64,000 bases of DNA from a bacterium (lineage in GTDB: Bacteria; Hinthialibacterota; Hinthialibacteria; H5-UNCL2). The notes beneath the pieces were generated by a model that saw nothing but the letters and a program-made list of their open reading frames with translations, had not been told where the DNA came from and did no database searches. Below, one piece after another: positions 1 through 8,481 of this stretch; the first letter of the stretch is position 1, and the number at the start of each line of letters is the position of its first letter. Location of the stretch: positions 1,213,841-1,277,840 of the forward strand of contig JABTUV010000001.1 in the NCBI GenBank assembly GCA_015075175.1. Reading direction: 5' to 3'. Both the position numbers and the translations under genes were made by a program.

Positions 1-438
1 GGCAGCTACGGCTGCCTGGAGGCCATCGCCTCCGTCTCCTCCATCGTCAGGAACGTCAAGCAACGGTTGGCGGACAACTATCCCAGCATGTTGGGCGAGC
101 TGCCTCCGGAGCGGCTGGACTACAAGGCCATCTGCCGCGCCGCCAAGGCCGGCGACAAGCTGGCGGTGCGCACGCTGGACGAGGCCGCCCAGTACCTGGC
201 CATCGCCATCGGCAACGCCATCGACCACGTCGATCCGGAGATGATCCTCTTGTGCGGTTCGGCCTTCATGGAGGACGATTACCTTTATCACAAGGTGCTG
301 TCGCTGGAGCCGCGCCGCTCCTTCGCCTTCTCCAGCAATGCGGTGGCCATCGAGCGGTCCAAGCTGGATCACTGCGAACTGGTGGGCGCCGCCACGCTGA
401 TTCTGAAGGACTTCTTTTCCGGCGGCGGAACGCTCTGA
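1..438 (+). CDS. ROK family protein, C-terminal part (5' end outside window)
   Basis: The frame is open from base 1 to a TGA at 436-438, so the gene begins upstream of the window. The first residues, GSYGCLEAIAS, match the end of the ROK signature CxCGxxGCLE, where the cysteines bind zinc. The rest (AIAIGNAIDHVDPEMILLCG, a Gly-rich turn, then a helix at the end) fits the C-terminal lobe of ROK sugar kinases and ROK repressors. ROK proteins phosphorylate glucose or N-acetylated hexoses, or act as NagC/XylR-type repressors. With the N-terminus missing, a DNA-binding repressor cannot be told from a kinase. About 145 residues are visible of the usual 300-400. Confidence 0.85.
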   Translation, partial: GSYGCLEAIASVSSIVRNVKQRLADNYPSMLGELPPERLDYKAICRAAKAGDKLAVRTLDEAAQYLAIAIGNAIDHVDPEMILLCGSAFMEDDYLYHKVLSLEPRRSFAFSSNAVAIERSKLDHCELVGAATLILKDFFSGGGTL

Positions 439-612
439 ATCCGGTTTGTGGGTTGACGCCGTGAAGATGCACCGAGATGAAGAAAAACCGAGTCCCTGAG
501 TAGCGGCCCGCCGGGGACTCACGCGAAATGCAATGGGCGCCTTCGGGCCGCGTATCGAAGGGCGGCTTTTCGCTGTCACGTTGCTTGACGCGGTGAAAAG
601 GGAGAACATGCC

Positions 613-1965
613 ATGCCCGACCAGCCGTCCGACTTCGACTTTCGCTTCGACCAGCCTTCGCCCGAGGAGCTGGGGGCGGGACGGACTGCGCCGCCCGGCC
701 GGCCCGGGCTGCCCTGGGAACGCCGCGCCGAGATCGGTTTCTTTCCGGCCCTCGGCAAGACCCTGGTCGTCGTGCTCACCAATCCCTCGCGCGCCTTCCG
801 CGAGATGCGCCTGGACGACGACCTCTGGAACCCGCTCTACTTCCTCCTCATCTTCGGATGCACCGTCGCCGTGGTAAACTTCATCTTCAGCATGGCGGGA
901 TTGCCGCTGCAAGTGTTCATCTGGGAGCAGATGGAGCGCTTCGGCTACCAGGCGCCGCGCGAGGAGCTGGAGATCGTGCAGTTCTTCAGCAGCATGGCGG
1001 GACGGATTGTGGGACTGGTGTTGGCGCCGATAGTGATCTCCGTCGGCGCTTTCGTCAGCGCCGGGCTTATCCACGTGGTACTTCTGCTGTGGTCGGGTCC
1101 GCAGCGCGGTTACGTCACGACCTTCAAGGTCGTCGCGTTCGCATCCGGCGCGACCACGCTGGTGAGCCTCTTTCCCTGCGGAGGCGGATGCATCGCGATC
1201 GTGTGGAGCCTCGTGGTCACCATCCTGGGGCTGATGGCGGCGCACGACATCGACGGCGGGCGCGCGACCGTGCCGGTGCTCGCGCCCAACGTCCTGTGCT
1301 GCTGCGCCATTGCCGCAGCCGTCATGCTCGTATTCGTTGTTCTGGGGATTGCGTTACCGCCGCCGGCGCGGTGTTATAGCCATCAGTTGGCGCGCGGTGC
1401 GCGCGATGGGAGGGTATCCCGTTGGTGCGCGGTGCGCGCGATGGGAGGGTATCCCGTTGGTGCGCGGTGCGCACCCTACGAGACGTTCCGGTTGGTGCGC
1501 GGTGCGCACCCTACGAGACGTTCCCGTTGGTGCGCGGTGCGCACCCTACGAGACTTTCAGGTCGGCGATCTTCGCTTTGATTTCGCGGATGCGGGCGCTG
1601 ATGTCGATGGGCTTCTGTGCGGCCTGGCGCTCTTTCTCCGCCCAGCGAACCGCCGACCAGTTGTTGACCATAGCGGCGATGCTGCGTCCGATCTTCAACA
1701 AATTAAGAAATTCCTCGCGGTCCAGATGCTTGTTGAGAAAGATGTAACGGTTGCGCATGAAGTAGTCTTCGTCGAAGTCCTCCGGCTCGATCACCACGCC
1801 GGCGAGGTTGTCGACGCTGCACAGCCCGCGCTCGACCGCCCAGCGCCAAACCTGTGTGCCCGGGCAGACCATGAGGGGCGTGACCACGCAGCCCTGCAGC
1901 GTGTCGGCGTTCTCGCAGATGAACTGGTAGGTCGCCAGAATGTCCTCGCGCCGCTCCGAGGGTGA
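613..1965 (+). CDS. Yip1-domain integral membrane protein with a spurious C-terminal extension
   Basis: The ATG at 613 follows GGGAG. Residues 1-50 are acidic and proline-rich. They are followed by an amphipathic FFPALGKTLVVVLTNPSRAF stretch and about five membrane segments (near residues 75-95, 130-165, 175-215, 225-250), the usual shape of a bacterial Yip1/YIF1 family protein (PF04893). CCC and CGGGC clusters lie in the membrane part. From about residue 255 the frame reads through a 35-bp tandem repeat and then antisense to the neighbouring radical SAM gene, so the last ~200 residues are almost certainly not native. A one-base shift would end the protein at the TAG at 1377-1379. The role is unknown; Yip1 proteins are membrane-organising proteins. 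Confidence 0.7.
   Translation: MPDQPSDFDFRFDQPSPEELGAGRTAPPGRPGLPWERRAEIGFFPALGKTLVVVLTNPSRAFREMRLDDDLWNPLYFLLIFGCTVAVVNFIFSMAGLPLQVFIWEQMERFGYQAPREELEIVQFFSSMAGRIVGLVLAPIVISVGAFVSAGLIHVVLLLWSGPQRGYVTTFKVVAFASGATTLVSLFPCGGGCIAIVWSLVVTILGLMAAHDIDGGRATVPVLAPNVLCCCAIAAAVMLVFVVLGIALPPPARCYSHQLARGARDGRVSRWCAVRAMGGYPVGARCAPYETFRLVRGAHPTRRSRWCAVRTLRDFQVGDLRFDFADAGADVDGLLCGLALFLRPANRRPVVDHSGDAASDLQQIKKFLAVQMLVEKDVTVAHEVVFVEVLRLDHHAGEVVDAAQPALDRPAPNLCARADHEGRDHAALQRVGVLADELVGRQNVLAPLRG
1387..1561. repeat. 35-bp tandem repeat array (five units), repeat family 2
   Basis: Units beginning ttggTGCGCGGTGCGC start at 1387, 1422, 1457, 1492 and 1527, exactly 35 bp apart. Units 1-2 continue with gcgatgggagggtatcccg and units 3-5 with accctacgagacgttcc. 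The core GGTGCGCACCCTAC is the same dispersed element seen near 7291, 8283, 8350, 8510 and 50041-50270. The array lies between the convergent Yip1 and radical SAM genes, and its last unit supplies the TAG stop of the latter. Units abut with no spacers, so it is not CRISPR. Confidence 0.95.
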
Positions 1966-2970
1966 GCCGATGATGAAGCAACTGGCCGCCTCGAACCCGT
2001 ACTTGCGGCAGTAATCGATCATCTTCTGGTTGTGCTCGGGCTTGACGCCGGTCTTGCCCAGCTCCTGAAGGATCGGCGCCGAGTTGGACTCAAAGCCGGT
2101 GTAAAGAATGTTGCAGTTCATGCGCGCCAGAAGATCGCACATCTCGTCGTCCATCAGGTTGACGCGCACGAAACAGCGCGTCGAAATCCCTGACAGCAGC
2201 CCCCGCTCCTCCAGGGCCAGCACGATCTCCTTGAAGCGTTTCTTGTTGGCGATGAACAGATCGTCGTAAAAGAGCACGTTCTCGCAGTCGTAGGTGTTGC
2301 GCAGATGCTCGATCTCGGCGCACACGTACTCCGCCGAATGGCCGCGGAACTTGCGCCCCCACTGCACGATGGTGGCGCAGAAGGTGCACTTGTAGGGACA
2401 GCCCCGCGAGGTCATGATGGTGGGATAGGTCTTGTTGTCGCCCCACTTGCCGTCCATCAGATGCCGATCCGGGATGGGGAAGACGTCCATGTCGTAAAGG
2501 AGTTCGCGGTCCTCGGTGCGAACCATGCCGCCGTTGTCCCAGAAGGCGATGCCCTGGATCTTCGCCAGGTCGCCGGCGGTGGGCTTCATACCCGTGGAGG
2601 CGTAGGCTTCCACCAATTCGGTTGCGCACTGCTCGCCTTCTCCGATCACGGCCAGGTCGAAGTCGCGGGTGAGACTCTCCACCAGCGAAGTGATATGCGG
2701 CCCGCCCAGCCAAACCGGGCAGCCCAGCGCCTCTTTCACCCGCTGGGCGTACTGCCGGGCGATCGAGTAGGCGTACGACACGCAGCCGATGCCCACGATG
2801 TCCGGCTTGGCCGCGATCAGCCGCTCCAGGTCGCGCTCGATGACGATCTCGCTCACGTGCGGCGAGTATTTGCGCAGATACGAGGAGATGTAACCGATTC
2901 CCAGCGGCTGATGGAACGACCATTCCTTGTCCAGTTCCGGGTTGACGGCGATGGTAAGACCGATTTTCAT
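1546..2970 (-). CDS. B12-binding-type radical SAM protein
   Basis: The start at 2970 (MKIGLTIAVNPELDKEW) has AAGGAACGGG upstream; the frame is open to 3114 but the extra residues look untranslated. The product is 474 aa. Residues 1-125 form a Rossmann-like cobalamin-binding-type domain (IVGIGCVSYAYS, VWLGGPH) that lacks the classic DxHxxG histidine. The radical SAM cluster motif CPYKCTFC is at 191-198. Next come the SAM-binding barrel (LFYDDLFIANKKRF, TRCFVRVNLM) and a helical C-terminal region. Such proteins catalyse radical methylations, cyclisations or rearrangements; the substrate cannot be read from sequence. The gene is divergent from the 3164 gene, 193 bp away. Its stop codon is the TAG of a family-2 repeat. 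Confidence 0.9.
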   Translation of the reverse strand: MKIGLTIAVNPELDKEWSFHQPLGIGYISSYLRKYSPHVSEIVIERDLERLIAAKPDIVGIGCVSYAYSIARQYAQRVKEALGCPVWLGGPHITSLVESLTRDFDLAVIGEGEQCATELVEAYASTGMKPTAGDLAKIQGIAFWDNGGMVRTEDRELLYDMDVFPIPDRHLMDGKWGDNKTYPTIMTSRGCPYKCTFCATIVQWGRKFRGHSAEYVCAEIEHLRNTYDCENVLFYDDLFIANKKRFKEIVLALEERGLLSGISTRCFVRVNLMDDEMCDLLARMNCNILYTGFESNSAPILQELGKTGVKPEHNQKMIDYCRKYGFEAASCFIIGSPSERREDILATYQFICENADTLQGCVVTPLMVCPGTQVWRWAVERGLCSVDNLAGVVIEPEDFDEDYFMRNRYIFLNKHLDREEFLNLLKIGRSIAAMVNNWSAVRWAEKERQAAQKPIDISARIREIKAKIADLKVS

Positions 2971-3163
2971 ATCCCGTTCCTTGCGGAAGACTTTACCACA
3001 CGACCACGTGACCGGGAAGGAAGAGGAGCCGGTTTCCATCCCGTTGCGGGTTAGGCTACTCCGAAATCCCCCTCCATGCAAGTATTTCTTGATTTGAAAA
3101 TCAATCAGTATCAAAACGATCCTAATTGCTTCCCCGGCCCGACCGTGCTAACCTGAAGGCGTC

Positions 3164-4573
3164 ATGGCGAAAAGAATCGTGCTCTGCCTCAATCCGCCCG
3201 GTGACAAGCGCTACCTGCGCGACAACTACTGCAGCCATGCCTCCAAGGCCCACTATTATTGGCATCCCTACGACCTCCTGGTTCAGGCGGGGGTGCTGGG
3301 GCAGAAGCACGAAGTCTTGGGGCTGGACGCCAACGTGCGCGGGTATTCATTCCAGAAGACGCACCAAATCCTGGCAAATCAACCCTTTGACGCCATTCTA
3401 TTCCTCACCGGCGCGGTCTCCTGGAAGGAGGACTTCCGCTTTGTCCACGAGCTGGTGGTGCGCCGTCCCGGGCTTTTCGTGTGTACGACCGGCGACATCG
3501 GCATCGCCCGCAGTACCCAACTCCTGGAGCAGTACCCCTGGATTGACAGCGTGCTCATGGACTTCACGGTTGACAGCCTCTCCCGCCACCTGGCGGGGGA
3601 GATCGAGCCGGGCGAGGAACTGCTGGACTACGCCTATCGCCACGATGGCGCCATCGTGGATACGGGCAAGGACAAGAAGATGCGCCGGATAGAGCTGCCC
3701 TTCCCGCGTTACGATCTCTTTCCCTCCCGGCACTACACCCATCCCTGCGCGCGGCGCTATCCCTTCGCCAGCATCATGACCGACTTCGGCTGCCCTTACA
3801 CCTGCACGTTCTGCATCACCGGCCAGTTGGGCTACAAGCTGCGGGACCTGGACAACGTGTTGTCCGAGATGCACTGGCTGTGGGACCAGGGCTATCGCGA
3901 GTTGTATGTGAAGGACAGCACCTTCGGCGTGCACAAAAAGCACCACAACGAGCTCTTGGACCGGATGATGGCGGAGGGGCTGGCTTTCTCGTGGTTCACG
4001 CTGTCGCGGGCCAACGTGCTCAATGAGGCGCTGATCGAGAAGATGGCGCGGGCCGGCTGCCATACCGTGCAGATCGGCGTCGAGAGCGTGGACGAGGAGA
4101 TTCTGAAAAACGTCAGGAAGGGCATCAAGGTGAGCCAGGTGATGGAGGTGTTTCAGCTGTGCCGCAAGCACGGCATCCGCACGCTGGCGCATTTCACCAT
4201 CGGTTTTCCGGGCGAGACGGAGGAGAGCGCCTTGCGCACGATCGAGTTCGCCAAGGTGCTGGACAGCGACTTCGCCTCGTTCAACATCGCCACCCCGCGA
4301 CTGGGCACGCCCTACCGCGACCAGGCGATCGCCGAGGGATGGACCGATCCGGGCCTGGACGTACTGGACAACAGCCTGCAGTTTCCGCAGATCAACATGC
4401 CGCAGTTGTCGGCGGCGGACCTGTGGCGGTTGCGCAGCCGGGCCGTGCGCGAATTCCACCTGCGGCCCCACTATCTCTGGCGCACGCTCAAGAACGCGGC
4501 CTCCTCGCGCGAACTGCTCTCGCACCTGCGGCAGGGGTACTATCTGTTCGCGGGGCTTTTGCGCGGCGGTTGA
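3164..4573 (+). CDS. B12-binding-type radical SAM protein
   Basis: The product is 469 aa, with ATG at 3164 preceded by GAAGG. The N-terminus MAKRIVLCLNPPGDKRYLRD is the typical opening of a cobalamin-binding-type domain (residues 1-140). The [4Fe-4S] motif CPYTCTFC is at 210-217. The barrel follows (YRELYVKDSTFGVHKKHH, VQIGVESVDEEILKNVRKG, FTIGFPGETEESALRTIEFA), with the GFPGET strand common in B12-radical SAM enzymes. It is the first gene of a co-directional run with the TPR lipoprotein (4635) and a second radical SAM gene (5869), probably one operon. The modified substrate is unknown. Hopanoid- or lipid-type and natural-product-type enzymes share this architecture. Confidence 0.9.
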   Translation: MAKRIVLCLNPPGDKRYLRDNYCSHASKAHYYWHPYDLLVQAGVLGQKHEVLGLDANVRGYSFQKTHQILANQPFDAILFLTGAVSWKEDFRFVHELVVRRPGLFVCTTGDIGIARSTQLLEQYPWIDSVLMDFTVDSLSRHLAGEIEPGEELLDYAYRHDGAIVDTGKDKKMRRIELPFPRYDLFPSRHYTHPCARRYPFASIMTDFGCPYTCTFCITGQLGYKLRDLDNVLSEMHWLWDQGYRELYVKDSTFGVHKKHHNELLDRMMAEGLAFSWFTLSRANVLNEALIEKMARAGCHTVQIGVESVDEEILKNVRKGIKVSQVMEVFQLCRKHGIRTLAHFTIGFPGETEESALRTIEFAKVLDSDFASFNIATPRLGTPYRDQAIAEGWTDPGLDVLDNSLQFPQINMPQLSAADLWRLRSRAVREFHLRPHYLWRTLKNAASSRELLSHLRQGYYLFAGLLRGG

Positions 4574-4634
4574 ACGCCCCGCCCCCGGCTGCTATGCTGA
4601 GCGGCAAGTCTCCAAGTGGGGTCCGGGTGCAACC

Positions 4635-5867
4635 ATGAAGCGTCTCTTCCTTCCCTCGCTCGTCTTGGCCGTGCTGTTTTTATCCCTCGGATGCGTGGGC
4701 AATACACCCGACGCCACGCTCTTGAAGGGACTGGAGGCCTACCGCGACGGAGACTGGTGGGGGGCGATCCACTACTTCAAGATGTACGTGGAGAAGTGGC
4801 CGGACCACAACATGCACAACGAGGCGCTGTTTTACCTGGGCGACTGCAATTTCAACGCCGACCAGCTGCAACCGGCGGAGGACTATTTCCGGCGGTTTCT
4901 GTCCGCCGCGCCTTCCCATCAACTGTCGCACCGGGCGCGGCTGTCGCTGGCCATGATCCTGGACCGCAACAGCCGCAGCCTGGAAAAGGAGGGCAAGAGC
5001 GAGGAGGCGGCGGCCGCCTGGCGGGAGTCGGAGGAGCTGCTCAAGGACGTCTCGTCCTTGAACGATCCCATCTTCGGCGTCCTGGCCGACCAGGCGACGG
5101 TGTACCTGGCCAATGCCAGTTTCGTGCACGGCGCCACGGCCGAGGCGATTCTCCTGTACGAGCGGCGGCTGGCCAAGGCGGAGCGCGGGCTGGCGCGGGC
5201 CGAGCTGGACGCCGCCACGCCCTCGCGCCTGGCCGCCGCCATCGCCGATCCCACCGACGCCCGCATGTGGCTCGACAGCCTCCAGCAGCTGGCGACCATC
5301 CACTCGGTGGAAAAGGACTGGGACAAGGCGCGGCGCTACCACGAGGAGATCATCGCCGCCACCTTTCTGGCCCCCGACATGCGCGTCAACGAATACCGCG
5401 CCGTGGCGGCGACGTATCGCGCCGAGGACCGTCTGGCCGACGCCATCGCCGTCTATCAGCGCATGCGCGATGAACTGGTCGCCGAGGACGTGGACATGGC
5501 GACGGTCTTGACCATTCTCTCCAGCCGCTTCGTCGCCGACGCCTACATCGCCGCCGGCAGCCCGCTGGAGGCCTCGGCCGTTCTGGATCCGGTATATGAT
5601 CTGTGCCGGGGCATTTACCGAAATCCCGGCGACGACCGCGAGCTGGCGGTGTACGCGGGCATCAACCTGGCCGAGATCGCCCTGATCCGCGGCGCCACCG
5701 ACGAGGCTGAGAATACCCTCACCCAGGTGCTCCTGGACCATCCCAGCACCCGCTCCACGCAACTGGCCGAATACAAGCTGCGAGTCCTGCGGGCGATCCA
5801 GGCGGGGCAGGCGACCGCCGAGGCCGCCGCCGATCCCGCCGCCCTCATTCAGCCCGCCAGTCCCTGA
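4635..5867 (+). CDS. TPR-repeat lipoprotein
   Basis: The product is 410 aa. The N-terminus MKRLFLPSLVLAVLFLSLGC is a lipoprotein signal with lipobox LSLGC (cysteine at 20), so the mature protein is probably anchored to a membrane facing the periplasm. The rest is helical with tetratricopeptide-type pairs: LLKGLEAYRDGDWWGAIHYF, ALFYLGDCNFNADQLQPAED, ARRYHEEIIAATFLAPDM and others through residue 400, which resembles BamD/YbgF-type outer-membrane assembly scaffolds. It lies 61 bp after one radical SAM gene and 1 bp before the next, so it is probably translated with them. A scaffold for the product of that pathway is an inference. Confidence 0.85.
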   Translation: MKRLFLPSLVLAVLFLSLGCVGNTPDATLLKGLEAYRDGDWWGAIHYFKMYVEKWPDHNMHNEALFYLGDCNFNADQLQPAEDYFRRFLSAAPSHQLSHRARLSLAMILDRNSRSLEKEGKSEEAAAAWRESEELLKDVSSLNDPIFGVLADQATVYLANASFVHGATAEAILLYERRLAKAERGLARAELDAATPSRLAAAIADPTDARMWLDSLQQLATIHSVEKDWDKARRYHEEIIAATFLAPDMRVNEYRAVAATYRAEDRLADAIAVYQRMRDELVAEDVDMATVLTILSSRFVADAYIAAGSPLEASAVLDPVYDLCRGIYRNPGDDRELAVYAGINLAEIALIRGATDEAENTLTQVLLDHPSTRSTQLAEYKLRVLRAIQAGQATAEAAADPAALIQPASP

Positions 5868-5868
5868 C

Positions 5869-7293
5869 ATGACCACGCGCCGCGCACTGCTTCTCAATCC
5901 CCCTTCCGGCCTCTATCGCCGCGACGACCGCTGCCAGTCCAAGGTCGAGGATCAGACCATTCAAGTCAATTTTCCCCCGCTGGTACTGGCGTACGCCGCG
6001 GGCGCGCTGATGGAAAAGGGCTGGCAGTGCCGCATCCGCGATTATCCCGCCGCCGGCGCCGGTTGGGACCGGCTGGAGGCCGACCTGCGGACGGATGATT
6101 ACTCGCTTGTTCTGATCGCCGCCACCTCGCCTACACTCCAAAACGATCTCAAGGCGGCGATGTTGGCGCGTTCGCTGCATCCCAACGCCGCCATCGCCGC
6201 CCGCGGCGAGATCTTTTCCACTCACGACGTGGCGATTCTGCGCGACCAGACGGCGCTGGATTTCGTCCTGCGGGGCGAAAACGAAGTGACTCTGCGCGAG
6301 TGGGGTGCTAATCACGGCCCATCGCACGCCATCCCCGGCCTCACCTGGCGTCGGCCCGACGGGGAGATCGCGCGCAATCCCGACCGCCCCCTGGTCTCCG
6401 ATCTGGACACCCTGCCCCGGCCCGCGCGCGAACTTCTGGATCATCGCCTCTATCGCAATCCCGAGAACGGCCGAATCCTCACCACCATTGAGACCGCCCG
6501 CGGCTGCCCTTACGCCTGCATCTTCTGCAGCGTCTTTCTGGCTACCGGCAAGGCCGTGCGCCAGTTCTCCGTGCCCCGCGTCTTGGACGAGATCGACGAA
6601 TGCATCACCCGCTGGAACATTCGCGAGTACCTTTTTCACGCCGACACCTTCACCTACCATCGCGACTGGGTACTCGCCCTCTGCCGCGGAATCGTGGAGC
6701 GGGGCTTTTCCATTCGCTGGGGCGCCAACTCGCGCGTCGACACCCTGGACCGCGAGATGCTCGTCGAAATGAAGCGCGCCGGCTGCCATACCATCGGTTT
6801 CGGCATCGAGAGCGGCGATGAGGAGTCCTTGCGGAAGATGAAGAAGGCGGCGCACGCCGACAAGGCCTTCCAGGCGGTCGCCCTGTGCCGCGAAGTGGGC
6901 GTGCGTTCCCATGCCTTCATGGTCGCCGGCTTCCCGTGGGACGACATGGCCTCACTGGAGCGCACCGTCGAGTTCGTGCGGCGGCTGGACCCGGATTTCT
7001 TCGATCTCAACCTGGCCCATCCCCTGCCGGGAACCGAACTCTGGAACCTGGCGCGGCAACTGGGCCTCCTGCAAGAGGAGAGGCTCTCCGGCGGCAGTTA
7101 CGGCAATCCGGCCATCTCGGGGACGCTTTCCGTCTCGCAGGAGGAGCTGGTGCGTTGGCGCAAGCGCTCGCTGTTGAAGCTTTATTTCCGTCCGAGATAC
7201 GTGGGGCGGACGCTGCTGCGGGCGGGGCGGGAGGGCCATCTCTCCAACTTCGTTTTGGCCGGCGCTCGCCGCCTGCGCGGGTTGCTGTCGTAG
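5869..7293 (+). CDS. B12-binding-type radical SAM protein
   Basis: The product is 474 aa. The ATG lies one base after the TGA of the TPR gene, indicating translational coupling. The N-terminal domain (RRALLLNPPSGLYRRDDR, PPLVLAYAAGALMEKGW, LIAATSPTLQNDLKAA) is of the cobalamin-binding type. The cluster motif CPYACIFC is at 213-220. The SAM barrel includes WGANSRVDTLDREMLVEMKR and GFGIESGDEESLRKMKKA. The LNPPS start and the overall organisation resemble lipid- and hopanoid-modifying radical SAM enzymes, but no closer assignment is justified. The stop TAG at 7291-7293 is the first bases of a family-2 repeat. Confidence 0.9.
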   Translation: MTTRRALLLNPPSGLYRRDDRCQSKVEDQTIQVNFPPLVLAYAAGALMEKGWQCRIRDYPAAGAGWDRLEADLRTDDYSLVLIAATSPTLQNDLKAAMLARSLHPNAAIAARGEIFSTHDVAILRDQTALDFVLRGENEVTLREWGANHGPSHAIPGLTWRRPDGEIARNPDRPLVSDLDTLPRPARELLDHRLYRNPENGRILTTIETARGCPYACIFCSVFLATGKAVRQFSVPRVLDEIDECITRWNIREYLFHADTFTYHRDWVLALCRGIVERGFSIRWGANSRVDTLDREMLVEMKRAGCHTIGFGIESGDEESLRKMKKAAHADKAFQAVALCREVGVRSHAFMVAGFPWDDMASLERTVEFVRRLDPDFFDLNLAHPLPGTELWNLARQLGLLQEERLSGGSYGNPAISGTLSVSQEELVRWRKRSLLKLYFRPRYVGRTLLRAGREGHLSNFVLAGARRLRGLLS

Positions 7294-7506
7294 GGTGCGC
7301 ACCGCGCACCAACCACCCATGAGCTATGGGACGTATGGGACCTGTGGGACCTGTGGGACCTGTGGGACCTATGCGGGGAAGATTTCTCCCTGCGGTCGAA
7401 ATGACGGTTACTGCGTTTTCCGCGGCTCTGCGCGAGTGCTCGCCACGGTGCGCGTTGCGCACCCCAGCGGCTTCAGTCCCGCCCCGAATGCGCCGATGAT
7501 TAACCT
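7294..7506. repeat. Intergenic repeat cluster: family-2 core, 9-bp tandem repeat, family-1 element
   Basis: A family-2 core (TAGGGTGCGCACCGCGCACC) begins inside the preceding stop codon at 7291. From about 7325 to 7370 a 9-bp unit (tatgggacg, tgtgggacc) is repeated five times. At 7379-7406 there is a copy of dispersed family 1, AGATTTCTCCCTGCGGTCGA followed by AATGACGG. Another gcgcacc core lies near 7450. No open frame of note is seen. Confidence 0.85.
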
Positions 7507-8034
7507 ATGCTCGACGTCGCGAACACATCCCGCAAGGCCCAGCATCAACTAGAGAAGGCTGCGCCGGAAATGCCGGCCTTGCATCTGCGTTACCTCTGTC
7601 AGTATCTCGACTATCTCGCCGCCGAGCGGGGATTGTCGCCGGCCTCGCGCGCGGCCTACCAACGCGATCTCTCCGATCATCTGGCGTACGTGGCGGAGCG
7701 GCGGCTGGAGTTTCCGGGCGGCATCACCTCGCGGCATCTGCTGGCGTACCTGGCGCGGCTCGGTTCGCGGGGACTGTCGCCGGCGTCGCTGGCGCGCAAG
7801 CGTTCCAGCCTGCGGGGTTTCTACCGGTTCCTGTGCGGAGAAGGAGTGATCGGGCACGATCCGGCGGCGCGGCTGGAGGGACGCGCCCAGGCGCGGCGCC
7901 TGCCCAGCGTCCTCTCTGAAGAAGAGGCGGCGCGCCTCGTTTCTGTTGCCGTCCCGGAGGGCGACTCGGCCGCCGCCCGCAAGGCGGCCCGCAATCGCGT
8001 GATGCTGGAACTGCTCTACGGCGCCGGGCTGCGC
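7507..8034 (+). pseudogene. XerC/XerD-type tyrosine recombinase, catalytic domain lost
   Basis: The frame encodes a clean N-terminal SAM-like core-binding domain (YLDYLAAERGLSPASRAAYQ, LARKRSSLRGFYRFLCGEGV) and the beginning of the catalytic domain up to MLELLYGAGLR, whose arginine is the first catalytic residue of tyrosine recombinases. The expected VSEL continuation is absent. After about residue 176 the sequence is unrelated, and no HxxR box or catalytic tyrosine follows in any frame, although the frame stays open to 8868 through repeats and antisense sequence. A full XerC/D is about 300 aa. No phage or plasmid genes adjoin it, so it is probably a decayed chromosome-dimer-resolution or mobile-element recombinase. 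Confidence 0.75.
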
Positions 8035-8481
8035 GACAGGCTTCTGCGTTTGAAAACCACCGATTTGACCACGCAGACGCTTGCGCGCCCATCTCGAAGC
8101 AAGAGCGGCTGGCGCGCCTATCCACAAGAAGTACCATCCCCGCGGCTGATGACCCTGGCTGACCTATGCGGAGTTCGTATGGGAGTTTTTCCCTCCAGCA
8201 CAAGCCGGCCCAACGCGTGGGATTCGTACTCCGTCGTGCGCTCTGCGGCTCTGCGGCATTCGCCGCAAGGCGATCGCCCCACACGCGCGGTGCGCACCCT
8301 ATCTCCTCGTAGGGGCATGTTCTGCGTACCCCGTCAGGTTTCGACGGTGCGTGGTGCGCACCCTACCACGCCTTCTCGCATAAGGACCTGGTGCGATCCG
8401 ACATCAGCACCAGAGGTCCCGTTCATCCAATCGGCCGTCGGGTACCATCAGGTCGTAGGCGACGGGATTCTCGCTGTACCA
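8035..8481. repeat. Non-coding stretch with family-2 repeat cores
   Basis: No gene is supported here. Family-2 cores (gcgcggtgcgcaccctat type) occur near 8283-8302, 8343-8370 and just beyond at 8508-8530. A short minus-strand remnant between about 8397 and 8460 can be read as ENPVAYDLMVPDGRLDERD but cannot be assigned. Confidence 0.6.

Noticed and set aside
490-520. Hairpin GAGTCCC/GGGACTC between the ROK and Yip1 genes
   Set aside because: There is no T-run on the plus strand after it; on the minus strand a T-run exists but no gene reads toward it, so a terminator call is not justified.
1387-1561. Five direct repeats of 35 bp that could suggest a CRISPR
   Set aside because: Units abut directly with no spacers, no cas genes are present and the same core is dispersed elsewhere.
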